DNA of 6,515 nucleotides. Source: Methanosarcinales archaeon. GTDB taxonomy: Archaea; Halobacteriota; Methanosarcinia; Methanosarcinales; Methanogasteraceae. This document shows, in pieces, positions 1-5,355 of this stretch. Positions within the stretch are counted from its first letter, which is position 1. Each line of letters starts with the position of its first letter. The stretch is from the NCBI GenBank assembly GCA_030666765.1, contig DAOUXE010000065.1, positions 1 to 6,515 of the forward strand, read 5' to 3'. The position numbers were made by a program, and so were the translations under genes. Under the pieces are notes generated by a model. The model had not been told where the DNA came from. It did not search any database and was given only the letters and a program-made list of their open reading frames with translations.

Positions 1-68
1 CGAGATTACACAAGATTAACACAGAAATCTTGTGAAAATCCGTGTAATCTTGTGGTTCACACCACGAG
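1..68. repeat. palindromic short repeat, copy 1
   Basis: The stretch is built from variants of an AGATTAACAC unit and its complement. CACAAGAT at 9-16 pairs with ATCTTGTG at 27-34. CACAAGATTA at 9-18 also pairs with TAATCTTGTG at 45-54, and GATTACAC at 4-11 with GTGTAATC at 42-49, so alternative hairpins are possible. A further imperfect stem joins 49-55 and 62-68. Positions 13-41 recur exactly at 6487-6515. The wording resembles the AGATTA/ATCTGTG-type dispersed repeats I recall from many bacterial and archaeal genomes; that resemblance is from memory. There is no gene inside. The left end may continue outside the window. Confidence 0.75.
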
Positions 69-123
69 TTACTCGAGCATTTACTTTTGCTACTTTATTT
101 TCCGGTGAGCACTAAGCGGGTAT

Positions 124-234
124 CTACTCGTTTCGTTGCACTAGCTCACGTAAATTTGCTCCGCAAACTTCAGGCACCAGCCAAGCGTTAGCAAAATTCG
201 TCCCCCCCAACAAATGCAAGTCCACCCACTCCAT
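124..234 (-). other. 36-codon minus-strand open frame, doubtful
   Basis: The frame runs from ATG (232-234) to TAG (124-126), with an in-frame TGA just upstream of the ATG. The product reads like a plausible peptide with a polar, arginine- and glutamate-containing tail (NLRELVQRNE at the C-terminus). There is no Shine-Dalgarno sequence and no TATA box at a useful distance, and the frame covers the TTTGC/GCAAA hairpin. It may be a real small protein, a degraded end of a larger gene, or a dispersed repeat that happens to be open. I do not recognise a family. Confidence 0.2.
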
Positions 235-280
235 ATCAGTCTGCGTTCATCCCATCGCCCGACCTCCGGCCCGCGGATGT

Positions 281-300
281 CCTCGCAATCCACTGCGAGG
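281..300 (-). terminator. hairpin downstream of pth
   Basis: CCTCGCA at 281-287 and TGCGAGG at 294-300 form a perfect seven-base-pair stem with a six-base loop. On the minus strand the stem starts 16 bases after the pth stop codon. No T tract follows it on the minus strand, whereas archaeal termination usually depends on T-rich stretches. A role as an RNA 3'-end structure is therefore only a possibility. Confidence 0.3.
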
Positions 301-316
301 TTGCGCTTTTGAGCAC

Positions 317-664
317 CTACACCAGTCGCAGTTCTCCTGTGACCGCATCCAGTTTATCGGACCTGCCAGGTCCTATACCAAGCGCTGTAACAGTGCCCGG
401 TGGTATCTCGGTTAGACCCGCGTCCGTGATCAGTGATGCCGGAAGTCCTGCTGCTTCCGCGTCCATCTTCAGCCCATACATCTCTGAGAGGTCCTTCACC
501 TGCAGCACGATCTTCTTCTGCCCGCCATCCTTCCATGCCCTGCGAGCGCTCGAATCTACTTGCTCTGCCGCGGACACTGCAGCATGTGCGACCTGCACCG
601 CAAGTTTCCCGCGTGAGAGTTTCAGATCCTCCCGGATGATGATGCACTGTTTGTACTCGGTCAT
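317..664 (-). CDS. pth: peptidyl-tRNA hydrolase, Pth2 type
   Basis: Pth2 cleaves the ester bond of peptidyl-tRNAs that drop off ribosomes, freeing tRNA and peptide in the cytosol; it is unrelated to the bacterial Pth1 fold. The 115-residue product has the usual archaeal length. It shows the family pattern: a first strand leading into the RxDLKLSRGKLAVQVAHAAV helix (about residues 11-30), with the lysine and histidine of the conserved KxAxQxxHA motif, then KIVLQV (51-56), and the C-terminal LITDAGLTEIPPGT-TALGIGP stretch (about 78-99) ending in TGELRL. The ATG at 662-664 is preferred over an in-frame ATG six codons upstream, because MTEYKQC matches the family start and a TATA box lies 26 bases upstream. 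No Shine-Dalgarno sequence is present, in keeping with a leaderless mRNA. The gene diverges from the regulator. Confidence 0.96.
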   Translation of the reverse strand: MTEYKQCIIIREDLKLSRGKLAVQVAHAAVSAAEQVDSSARRAWKDGGQKKIVLQVKDLSEMYGLKMDAEAAGLPASLITDAGLTEIPPGTVTALGIGPGRSDKLDAVTGELRLV

Positions 665-670
665 GTGAAG

Positions 671-676
671 ATATAT
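671..676 (+). promoter_or_regulatory. TATA box of the HTH regulator
   Basis: ATATAT ends 27 bases before the ATG at 704. That is the normal archaeal TATA-to-transcription-start distance, so the transcript would start at or next to the start codon and be leaderless. The absence of a Shine-Dalgarno sequence before 704 agrees. The element lies within 12 bases of the pth start codon on the other strand. Confidence 0.55.
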
Positions 677-690
677 GAACACATAGAAAC

Positions 691-696
691 ATTATA
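691..696 (-). promoter_or_regulatory. TATA box of pth
   Basis: Read on the minus strand this is TATAAT, with 26 bases between it and the pth ATG, again predicting a leaderless message. It lies only 15 bases from the oppositely directed TATA box at 671-676. The two preinitiation complexes would therefore overlap and probably compete. Confidence 0.55.
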
Positions 697-709
697 TCAT
701 TGTATGATA
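695..709. promoter_or_regulatory. 15-bp palindrome, possible operator
   Basis: TATCAT-TGT-ATGATA is a perfect six-base inverted repeat with a three-base centre. It covers the start codon of the regulator (ATG 704-706) and overlaps the pth TATA box by two bases. A dimeric HTH protein bound here could block both promoters, and the neighbouring regulator is the obvious candidate. A chance palindrome in AT-rich promoter DNA cannot be excluded. Confidence 0.4.
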
Positions 710-1249
710 ACGCAAGCGTCAACTCCAAATGCGTTAGCAGAGGGGGTGATCCTTTCCGTATTCGAATCAGACGAGCGGTTTCGGAGCGTGCTTTCGAGAG
801 TGATAAAGGAGGAACTTGGCATGACCGTCCTCGAATTCAGCAAATGCGCCTCGATTCCACATAGCACGATATACAAGCTACTCGGAGGTCGCCGCGAGCC
901 GAATGTGAAGACGCTTCGGCAGATCGTACAGACGATACGAAAACTCGAAGGAACCGAGAAGAACTTCATCGCAGTCATTGCTGCGCGTCCGGTACTCGAC
1001 CGCATCACAGAGAGACAGATACTGATCGATGGCGAGAGCGTGGTCGTGCGCGAGTATGCCGCATCCACGATGGAGGATGCGATTATAGCAGCAGTTCGCG
1101 CCGAGCGTGACGGAGCATCAGCGCTCGTATGTGCACCGATCGTAAGCCCGACTGTTGAGAAGATATTACGCATCCCGGTGGCAACGATCAATCCGACGAG
1201 CAGCATTGTGCGGGCGATCGAACTTGCCGCACGCAAGCGAAGCAGTTAA
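704..1249 (+). CDS. HTH regulator with PrpR-N-like C-terminal half
   Basis: A predicted transcription factor of 181 residues. An N-terminal XRE/lambda-repressor-like helix-turn-helix spans about residues 25-80; the recognition part reads TVLEFSKCASIPHSTIYKLLGG (41-62), followed by the typical REPNVKTLRQIV. The C-terminal half (about 118-178) has DAIIAAVRAERDGASALVCA, then IPVATINPTSSIVRAIELA. This resembles the PrpR-N/COG2522 sensor-like domain in which (A/E)xxDGA and IPVxxI..S..D/VxRAI are conserved; this assignment is from memory and moderately sure. The ligand is unknown. A GTG at 665 would add 13 residues, but ATG 704 fits the TATA spacing better. The gene lies 25 bp upstream of a membrane-protein gene in the same direction, so it likely shares its transcript and may regulate the downstream operon and itself. 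Confidence 0.85.
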   Translation: MITQASTPNALAEGVILSVFESDERFRSVLSRVIKEELGMTVLEFSKCASIPHSTIYKLLGGRREPNVKTLRQIVQTIRKLEGTEKNFIAVIAARPVLDRITERQILIDGESVVVREYAASTMEDAIIAAVRAERDGASALVCAPIVSPTVEKILRIPVATINPTSSIVRAIELAARKRSS

Positions 1250-1258
1250 TAGGGATGC

Positions 1259-1266
1259 GGAGGGAG
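1259..1266 (+). promoter_or_regulatory. Shine-Dalgarno site fixing start at 1275
   Basis: GGAGGGAG lies eight bases before ATG 1275 in the 25-bp gap after the regulator. It is the strongest ribosome-binding site in the first operon and shows that the upstream in-frame ATGs inside the regulator are not used. An internal operon gene with a Shine-Dalgarno site after a leaderless first gene is a normal archaeal arrangement. Confidence 0.7.
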
Positions 1267-1274
1267 AATCCAGC

Positions 1275-2144
1275 ATGTACCGATACACTGAGATGCTGTT
1301 CGAACTCGGTGGTTTCTCCGGGAAACTGGGTCGCTATTATGTGCTGCTCGACGTGATTCTCGTCTTCATGGCATCGTATGCTCTTGTCATCTTCACCGGC
1401 GTCCACCAGATCTGCGCAGAGATGGCAGACATCGAGATCGTCAAGTTCTCAGAGCTCGGCATGGAGATTGCGGCACCCGCGGTGTGTGCGGTCATGCTTG
1501 CTATTGCGGCTATGGTGCCGATCTCGATCCTGCTTGCAATCTTTACGCGCAGAAGGCGCAACAGTGTCTGTGCATCCGTAGGTGCCGCATATCCTGGACT
1601 GGATGAGCCCTTGAGAACCGCGTATGACAACCGCGGGATTGAGAACGTGGTGGTTAACGATCTGGCAGAGATGGTCACAGCGGAGATGGACGAGGTTGCA
1701 TATTCGTCATTTTTGAACCGGAAACGGATCACATCGAGAGTTATCTCGATCATCTTGCTTGCGCTATTCATCGTATCGCTTGCGGTTGCGAATTTCTCTG
1801 TGGCTGAGTCTGCCCGTGGAGTACAACTACCCCTGTTTGGCGAGGGCGGGGGTGACGGCGGCGGCGGTGGCGACCTGATCGAGGGGGCAGGCACAGGCCG
1901 CAGCGATGATATCTATGGCGCGCCATCGGTTGCGTCCATCGAAGGTACGAACCTTGACCTCACGATGTACACCGGCATCGGATCCGAGTTTTCGATCCGC
2001 GAAGCATCTGAAACAGCGGCTCAGGAGTTTACGGAGTCTCCTACGTTTCCGGTAGAGGTGGCTGGTTCAGGAACCTCGCAAGAGCGAATTAATGACGCCG
2101 AGCTAGTAGGAAAATACTTCGAGGAACTTGCCGCGGCGGGGTGA
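1275..2144 (+). CDS. three-helix membrane protein with Gly-rich linker
   Basis: Function unknown; it may belong to the archaeal DUF7502-like membrane proteins (a guess from the LRTAYDNR...VVVNDL pattern). The 289 residues show hydrophobic segments at about 21-42, 65-90 and 146-164. Between the second and third lies a charged region starting TRRRRN (91-96) that is probably cytoplasmic by the positive-inside rule. After the third helix comes a low-complexity GEGGGDGGGGGD linker (about 179-190) and then an acidic, Ser/Thr-rich tail of about 100 residues, probably outside the cell. An in-frame reading from 1155 would overlap the regulator by 95 bases; ATG 1275 is preceded by GGAGGGAG at 1259-1266, which decides the start. 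The stop is followed one base later by the ATG of a broken reductase gene, so this protein and a reductase were probably once translationally coupled. Confidence 0.85.
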   Translation: MYRYTEMLFELGGFSGKLGRYYVLLDVILVFMASYALVIFTGVHQICAEMADIEIVKFSELGMEIAAPAVCAVMLAIAAMVPISILLAIFTRRRRNSVCASVGAAYPGLDEPLRTAYDNRGIENVVVNDLAEMVTAEMDEVAYSSFLNRKRITSRVISIILLALFIVSLAVANFSVAESARGVQLPLFGEGGGDGGGGGDLIEGAGTGRSDDIYGAPSVASIEGTNLDLTMYTGIGSEFSIREASETAAQEFTESPTFPVEVAGSGTSQERINDAELVGKYFEELAAAG

Positions 2145-2145
2145 C

Positions 2146-2200
2146 ATGGGTGACATGTACGACATGATCATCGTTGGCGGCGGTCCGGCAGGATCGACTG
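2146..2200 (+). pseudogene. N-terminal remnant of geranylgeranyl reductase-like gene
   Basis: Beginning one base after the TGA of the membrane-protein gene, this frame reads MGDMYDMIIVGGGPAGST. It contains a beta strand and the GxGxxG-type dinucleotide-binding loop of the FAD-dependent geranylgeranyl reductase family. Similarity stops at about position 2200; the frame then runs through AT-rich, unrelated codons to a TGA at 2263-2265, giving at most 39 residues. Positions 2176-2200 match 3569-3593 of the intact reductase at 22 of 25 bases and in the same codon phase, while the codons before them differ clearly. It is therefore a diverged relative of that N-terminus, not a fresh copy. The most likely reading is the 5' stump of the original operon gene, left when the following segment arrived. 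A stump of a second, deleted paralogue is the alternative. Confidence 0.8.
2176..2200 (+). repeat. direct repeat, left copy (reductase GGGPAG core)
   Basis: Encodes GGGPAGS plus one base pair of codons and matches 3569-3593 with three mismatches. Both copies are in the same codon phase. Recombination between them would delete about 1.39 kb and rebuild a full-length reductase directly coupled to the membrane-protein gene. Confidence 0.7.
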
Positions 2201-2276
2201 TAAGAATTATATTCAAGAGCATAAAAGACATGTCGAGCAGGATAAATGTTCGACTATATGAGTGAGATTGTTAACC

Positions 2277-3545
2277 ATGGAACAATGTCCTTTTTGCGGA
2301 ACAAAAATCGAAGATGGGTGGATATCATGCCCTATTTGCTCGTATACATGGACATGCTTGGAGTGTAAAAGGGAAATTAAGTCTGATTGGGCTATCTGTC
2401 CTTTTTGCGGAACAAAAATCAGCCAACCGCCAATAGTAGACATTTCTTTGAAACAATGTGCTTTACCAGAATTGCATTTGGACAAGAGCCAAGTCGAGAT
2501 GGATATAAAGGAGTTTGACAAAAAATTTAAACCATGGTTCGAAACTTTAGTTTCAAAAATTCCGTTATCATATCCCGTCGTATGGATAATCATTGGACAA
2601 ATCCTATTTCTCTTTCATTATATCGTTGCAAAGTATCGTAATGAATCCGATATACTATTCCACGATGGAACTTTTTTAATTATGGTTGGTTTTGTTTATC
2701 TCATGATAGCATTTACTTATTTCGCAAAAAAGATTAGGGCATCCTATCTGCAAACAAGCAGAATAGTTAATTTAAACCATGACCAATTAAAAAGTTTTTA
2801 TGAAAATAATTTAAATCAGGTCTTTAATGCAAGATATATGTTGATGGGTGGGGTCATAGCCGCAGCAATGGCTTATGCCACGGTTATGAGCTTAGGAATT
2901 TGGTATAAATCACCAGTTTTAATGTTCTCTCATTTAGTTCTTTTATTAATTACAATGTTTCTATGGGGACACTGTTTAATAGTTATTTATAAATTTATAT
3001 TAATGGTGCATAAAATAGGAAATCTACCATTAAAGCTGAATTTGCATCATCCTGACAAAGTTGGAGGTATGCGGCCATTTGCGGAATTATCGCTTCGCGT
3101 CTCGATTTTAGCAGTAGGGTTATCAGTTGTTGCTATTCTTTATTTCATCATTTCCCCGTGGGTACATAAACCCACGTTTTTTTGGCATATTGTTTTATCG
3201 TGGATAGTTGTGGGTGATAGTATAGGAGTCATGATATTCATCGGACCGTTGATCAGCATCCATAATGCACTTGTAAAATTTAAAGAAAATGAATTGGATG
3301 AAATTTTGATGTTAAAAAAAAAGATTATAAAAGGATCATATTCTTTTACTACGCCAAAAACACTTGAAGGTATAAATATAGATAATCACACTGACGAAAC
3401 AATTAAAAAGATAGATGAGTCACTTAATCGGTTAAAAGAATTAAAAACATGGCCATTCGACTTTAGACAGGTTAGCCAACTTGGCTTATCGATGATACTT
3501 CCTTTAGTTGTTATTATATTAGATAAGTTATTGGAGTTTAAATAA
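2277..3545 (+). CDS. double zinc-ribbon multi-pass membrane protein
   Basis: Family not recognised. In 422 residues it has an N-terminal double zinc ribbon with Cys pairs at 4/7, 18/21, 27/30 and 41/44, each ribbon having CxxC-x10-CxxC spacing. A short linker with an amphipathic KEFDKKFKPWFETL stretch (78-91) follows. Hydrophobic segments lie at about 98-118, 131-150, 187-208, 214-245, 274-293, 303-326 and possibly 402-416. A conserved-looking LHHPDKVGGMRPFAEL motif (256-271) sits between helices in a loop; similar HPDxxGG loops occur in uncharacterised bacterial membrane proteins as I recall them. A charged, partly coiled-coil stretch spans about 335-392. ATG 2277 gives the usual MxxCPFCG start, but GTG 2262 overlaps the stop of the reductase stump as GTGA and could be used by coupling. 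The stop TAA overlaps the next ATG. Low G+C marks it as foreign to the operon. A sensory, transport or defence role would be guesswork. Confidence 0.85.
   Translation: MEQCPFCGTKIEDGWISCPICSYTWTCLECKREIKSDWAICPFCGTKISQPPIVDISLKQCALPELHLDKSQVEMDIKEFDKKFKPWFETLVSKIPLSYPVVWIIIGQILFLFHYIVAKYRNESDILFHDGTFLIMVGFVYLMIAFTYFAKKIRASYLQTSRIVNLNHDQLKSFYENNLNQVFNARYMLMGGVIAAAMAYATVMSLGIWYKSPVLMFSHLVLLLITMFLWGHCLIVIYKFILMVHKIGNLPLKLNLHHPDKVGGMRPFAELSLRVSILAVGLSVVAILYFIISPWVHKPTFFWHIVLSWIVVGDSIGVMIFIGPLISIHNALVKFKENELDEILMLKKKIIKGSYSFTTPKTLEGINIDNHTDETIKKIDESLNRLKELKTWPFDFRQVSQLGLSMILPLVVIILDKLLEFK
2286..2309 (+). repeat. 24-bp internal direct repeat, copy 1 (zinc knuckle)
   Basis: Encodes the end of the first CPFCGTKI zinc knuckle and is identical at every base, including third codon positions, to 2397-2420. 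The two copies are 111 bases (37 codons) apart and in frame. Confidence 0.85.
2397..2420 (+). repeat. 24-bp internal direct repeat, copy 2 (zinc knuckle)
   Basis: Encodes the CPFCGTKI of the second ribbon (residues 41-48). Identity at silent positions points to recent duplication or gene conversion rather than protein-level constraint alone. Confidence 0.85.
3533..3536 (+). promoter_or_regulatory. Shine-Dalgarno of the reductase within the foreign gene
   Basis: GGAG lies eight bases before ATG 3545, inside the last codons of the zinc-ribbon gene. The intact reductase therefore depends for its translation start, and probably for its transcription, on the AT-rich segment. The TAATG overlap adds translational coupling. 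Confidence 0.5.
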
Positions 3546-4723
3546 TGGAATATGATGTGAGTATAGTCGGCGGCGGTCCAGCAGGTTCGATTGCCGCAGA
3601 GAGGGCTGCGAGAGATGGACTTTCTGTACTGGTACTTGAAAAGGCAACATATCCGAGAAGCAAGATATGCGGTGGCGGAGTCTCCCAGAAAGCACTGGAT
3701 GTCATCGGTGGGATCGATAAGGAACTGATCGAGCGCGAAGCATTCGGTGCACGCATCTTCCTGCCGGATTACAGAAACTTCGCAGGGATGCTTGATGACC
3801 AGGTCGCGGTGATGACGCAGCGGGAGAATCTTGATCACTGGCTTGCCCGCAGAGCAGAGGATGCAGGCGCAGTGGTTCAGGATGGCGAAGGTGTGAAAGA
3901 CGTTTTTTTCACCGGGGACTGTGTGGAAGTGGTGACATCCAAAAACCGATACCGTTCGAGGATGATCATCGGATCTGACGGGGTGAACAGCACAGTAGCG
4001 AGAAGATCAGGTATCCGAACGCGCTGGGGCGATGATATTGGTATATGTCTGGAAGCAGAAGTCGAACTTGGAAAAACTGTGGTTGATGAGTGTGTCGAGG
4101 ATAGATTGATTGAATTTTATTTTACCAGAGACAGGGGTTATGGATGGATATTTCCGAAGCGGGATCATATCTCGATAGGCATCGGAGAATTTGCACCACG
4201 AGTGCATGGCCTGAAGGGATCTTTTAACAGGTTCGTTCGGGATGTCTCGAACCGGAAGAATATCGATATCGAAGGCAGGATAAGTGGAATAAACAGCTAT
4301 AGAATTCCTGCTGGCGGATTCCCGCGGAGAATACATAGTGATCGTGTGCTGCTAACAGGCGATGCTGCCGGTTTTGTCGATCCGTTTCTTGGCGAGGGGA
4401 TCTATTATGCTCTGAAGAGCGGCGAGATGGCAGCAGACGTCGCGGCAGACGCTGTCGAGAGCGACGATTTCTCTGAAAGATTCTTGCAGGAATATGTGAC
4501 GAGGTGCGAAAAGGAGTTTAATTACGATCTAAAATCTGCACTGAAGTTTGCAAACTTTGCTTATGGTCACCGGGACTTATTTTTAAAGGCATTATGGCGG
4601 GATAAAAGATTGTTTATGGAATATATGAGAACCGTCAGGGGAGACAGGACATACACCGAATTTAACAGGTGGTGCTCCCGCAGGTCTCCTGTTACGCTTG
4701 CAAAACTGATCGTTGGTAGATAA
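3545..4723 (+). CDS. geranylgeranyl reductase family FAD-dependent oxidoreductase
   Basis: A soluble or membrane-associated flavoprotein that in archaea reduces double bonds of isoprenoid chains, such as the geranylgeranyl groups of membrane lipid precursors or quinone/phenazine tails. The exact substrate cannot be told here. The 392 residues have the full family layout: a GGGPAG dinucleotide-binding loop at 9-14, an E/R-containing strand end LEK (31-33), the PRSKICGGGVS motif (38-47) with the conserved Cys near the flavin, GSDGVNS (143-149), the substrate-site motif GYGWIFPK (198-205), and the second FAD motif GDAAGFVDPFLGEGIYYAL (272-290). A basic C-terminal region follows. Its ATG overlaps the stop of the zinc-ribbon gene and it has a GGAG site eight bases upstream. 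Composition returns to the flank-like G+C within a few codons of the start. Positions 3569-3593 repeat the stump at 2176-2200. Confidence 0.93.
   Translation: MEYDVSIVGGGPAGSIAAERAARDGLSVLVLEKATYPRSKICGGGVSQKALDVIGGIDKELIEREAFGARIFLPDYRNFAGMLDDQVAVMTQRENLDHWLARRAEDAGAVVQDGEGVKDVFFTGDCVEVVTSKNRYRSRMIIGSDGVNSTVARRSGIRTRWGDDIGICLEAEVELGKTVVDECVEDRLIEFYFTRDRGYGWIFPKRDHISIGIGEFAPRVHGLKGSFNRFVRDVSNRKNIDIEGRISGINSYRIPAGGFPRRIHSDRVLLTGDAAGFVDPFLGEGIYYALKSGEMAADVAADAVESDDFSERFLQEYVTRCEKEFNYDLKSALKFANFAYGHRDLFLKALWRDKRLFMEYMRTVRGDRTYTEFNRWCSRRSPVTLAKLIVGR
3569..3593 (+). repeat. direct repeat, right copy (reductase GGGPAG core)
   Basis: Right partner of 2176-2200, 22 of 25 bases identical, in the same reading phase. 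It marks the point at which the reductase body resumes after the AT-rich segment. Confidence 0.7.
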
Positions 4724-4755
4724 GGCAGGTAGATTAGAGGGGACCGGTTGCATGT

Positions 4756-4763
4756 TTTATATA
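4756..4763 (+). promoter_or_regulatory. upstream TATA box before rpl10e
   Basis: TTTATATA is very close to the archaeal TATA consensus. Transcription would start near 4788-4790, giving a leader of about 50 bases to the L10e gene. It lies 33 bases after the reductase stop and would be a strong promoter for the translation cluster. Confidence 0.5.
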
Positions 4764-4793
4764 AGGGCGGTCACGCTTCCGGCAATCCCAACA

Positions 4794-4799
4794 TTTATA
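4794..4799 (+). promoter_or_regulatory. proximal TATA box before rpl10e
   Basis: TTTATA in the context ACATTTATAACC predicts a start near 4823-4826, leaving a short leader that just includes the AGGAG site at 4828-4832. Together with 4756-4763 it suggests tandem promoters; only one may be active. Confidence 0.45.
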
Positions 4800-4839
4800 A
4801 CCATAAAACCGCTAGGTATAGAGAAAAAGGAGCATATAA

Positions 4840-5355
4840 ATGGTAACCAAACCCGCGAAAATGTACCGCAAGTTTAAGCGCCCGTACACACGCCGTGAAT
4901 ACATGGGCGGGGTACCCGGCAGTCACATCGTAAGTTATGACATGGGAAACCTCACAGAGGAGTTTCCAGTTTCCATATCCCTAATCGCAAAAGAACAGTG
5001 CCAGGTGAGGCACAACGCGCTTGAAGCTGCACGGATCACCGCAAACAGGTATCTGCTCAGGGAAGCCGGACGTACGAATTTCCATCTGAAACTGCGCGTA
5101 TACCCGCATCAGGTGCTTCGGGAGAACAAACAGGCGACTGGCGCAGGTGCTGACCGAGTATCAAGTGGCATGCGGCATGCGTTTGGAAAACTGGTCGGGA
5201 CTGCCGCACGGGTGCATACAGGGCAGCGCGTCTTCACGGTATCGGTGCAGCCACAGCAGTTTCAGCATGCAAAAGAGTCGATGAGGCGTGCAGGGTACAA
5301 ACTACCAACGCCAATCAGCATCGTGATCGATAAGGGGCAGGAACTGGTTCAATGA
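4840..5355 (+). CDS. rpl10e: 50S ribosomal protein L10e (uL16)
   Basis: A component of the large ribosomal subunit near the tRNA-binding sites, counterpart of bacterial L16 and eukaryotic RPL10. At 171 residues it is of normal archaeal length. Family landmarks are the [21 protein letters not shown]-terminus, the central [18 protein letters not shown], and the highly conserved [21 protein letters not shown] stretch (around residues 87-107), then [18 protein letters not shown] and [10 protein letters not shown] near the end. The start is fixed by AGGAG seven bases upstream and by the family N-terminus. The start of the next gene overlaps its stop as ATGA, so L10e and aIF2-beta are translationally coupled and co-expressed. 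Confidence 0.97.
   Translation: MVTKPAKMYRKFKRPYTRREYMGGVPGSHIVSYDMGNLTEEFPVSISLIAKEQCQVRHNALEAARITANRYLLREAGRTNFHLKLRVYPHQVLRENKQATGAGADRVSSGMRHAFGKLVGTAARVHTGQRVFTVSVQPQQFQHAKESMRRAGYKLPTPISIVIDKGQELVQ

Larger units (their letters stand above)
69..316. other. intergenic region without a convincing gene
   Basis: Nothing here has clear homology to a gene. It contains TTACTCGAG(C)ATT at 69-81, which recurs with one mismatch at 6448-6460; an imperfectly AT-rich stretch at 78-110; a TTTGC-TCC-GCAAA hairpin at about 155-167; a 36-codon minus-strand open frame at 124-234; and a seven-base-pair hairpin at 281-300. No tRNA arms (no GGTTCGA-like T-loop) were found on either strand. In many archaea a truD-like gene follows pth, but translating the minus strand here gives no TruD motif. 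Confidence 0.6.
2201..3544. other. AT-rich inserted segment (islet)
   Basis: Base composition changes abruptly: a hand count of 2941-3000 gives 11 G/C in 60, against 33 in 60 for 4381-4440 in the reductase. The left edge is where reductase similarity ends near 2200, and the right edge is where it resumes at 3545. Codon choice inside (TTA, ATA, AAA, AAT) differs from the flanks. No transposase, integrase or terminal inverted repeat is visible. Either the mobilising functions act in trans or the segment came by homologous or illegitimate recombination. Confidence 0.7.

Noticed and set aside
1..60. CRISPR-like repeat array
   Set aside because: The units are about ten bases, contiguous and on both strands, with no unique spacers of regular length.
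200..316. tRNA or C/D-box guide RNA on the minus strand
   Set aside because: A GGATGAA and a CTGA occur but the spacing is too short for a guide, and there is no T-arm consensus or cloverleaf.
309..668. Plus-strand open frame opposite pth
   Set aside because: It is Ser/Pro-rich antisense reading of a clear Pth2 gene and has no start signals.
697..1236. Minus-strand open frame opposite the HTH regulator
   Set aside because: It is a shadow of the regulator; the plus strand has the HTH motif, promoter and operon context.
1155..1274. Longer N-terminus for the membrane protein
   Set aside because: It would overlap the regulator by 95 bases, has no ribosome-binding site, and the added residues are basic and Cys/Arg-rich without pattern; ATG 1275 has GGAGGGAG.
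1337..1894. Minus-strand open frame opposite the membrane-protein gene
   Set aside because: Its Pro/Ser-rich start is the antisense of the Gly-rich linker; no ribosome-binding site.
2201..3544. Insertion sequence
   Set aside because: The only gene is not a transposase and no terminal inverted repeats were seen at the edges.
3386..3838. Minus-strand frame spanning the junction of zinc-ribbon gene and reductase
   Set aside because: It crosses the two well-supported genes and has no family features.
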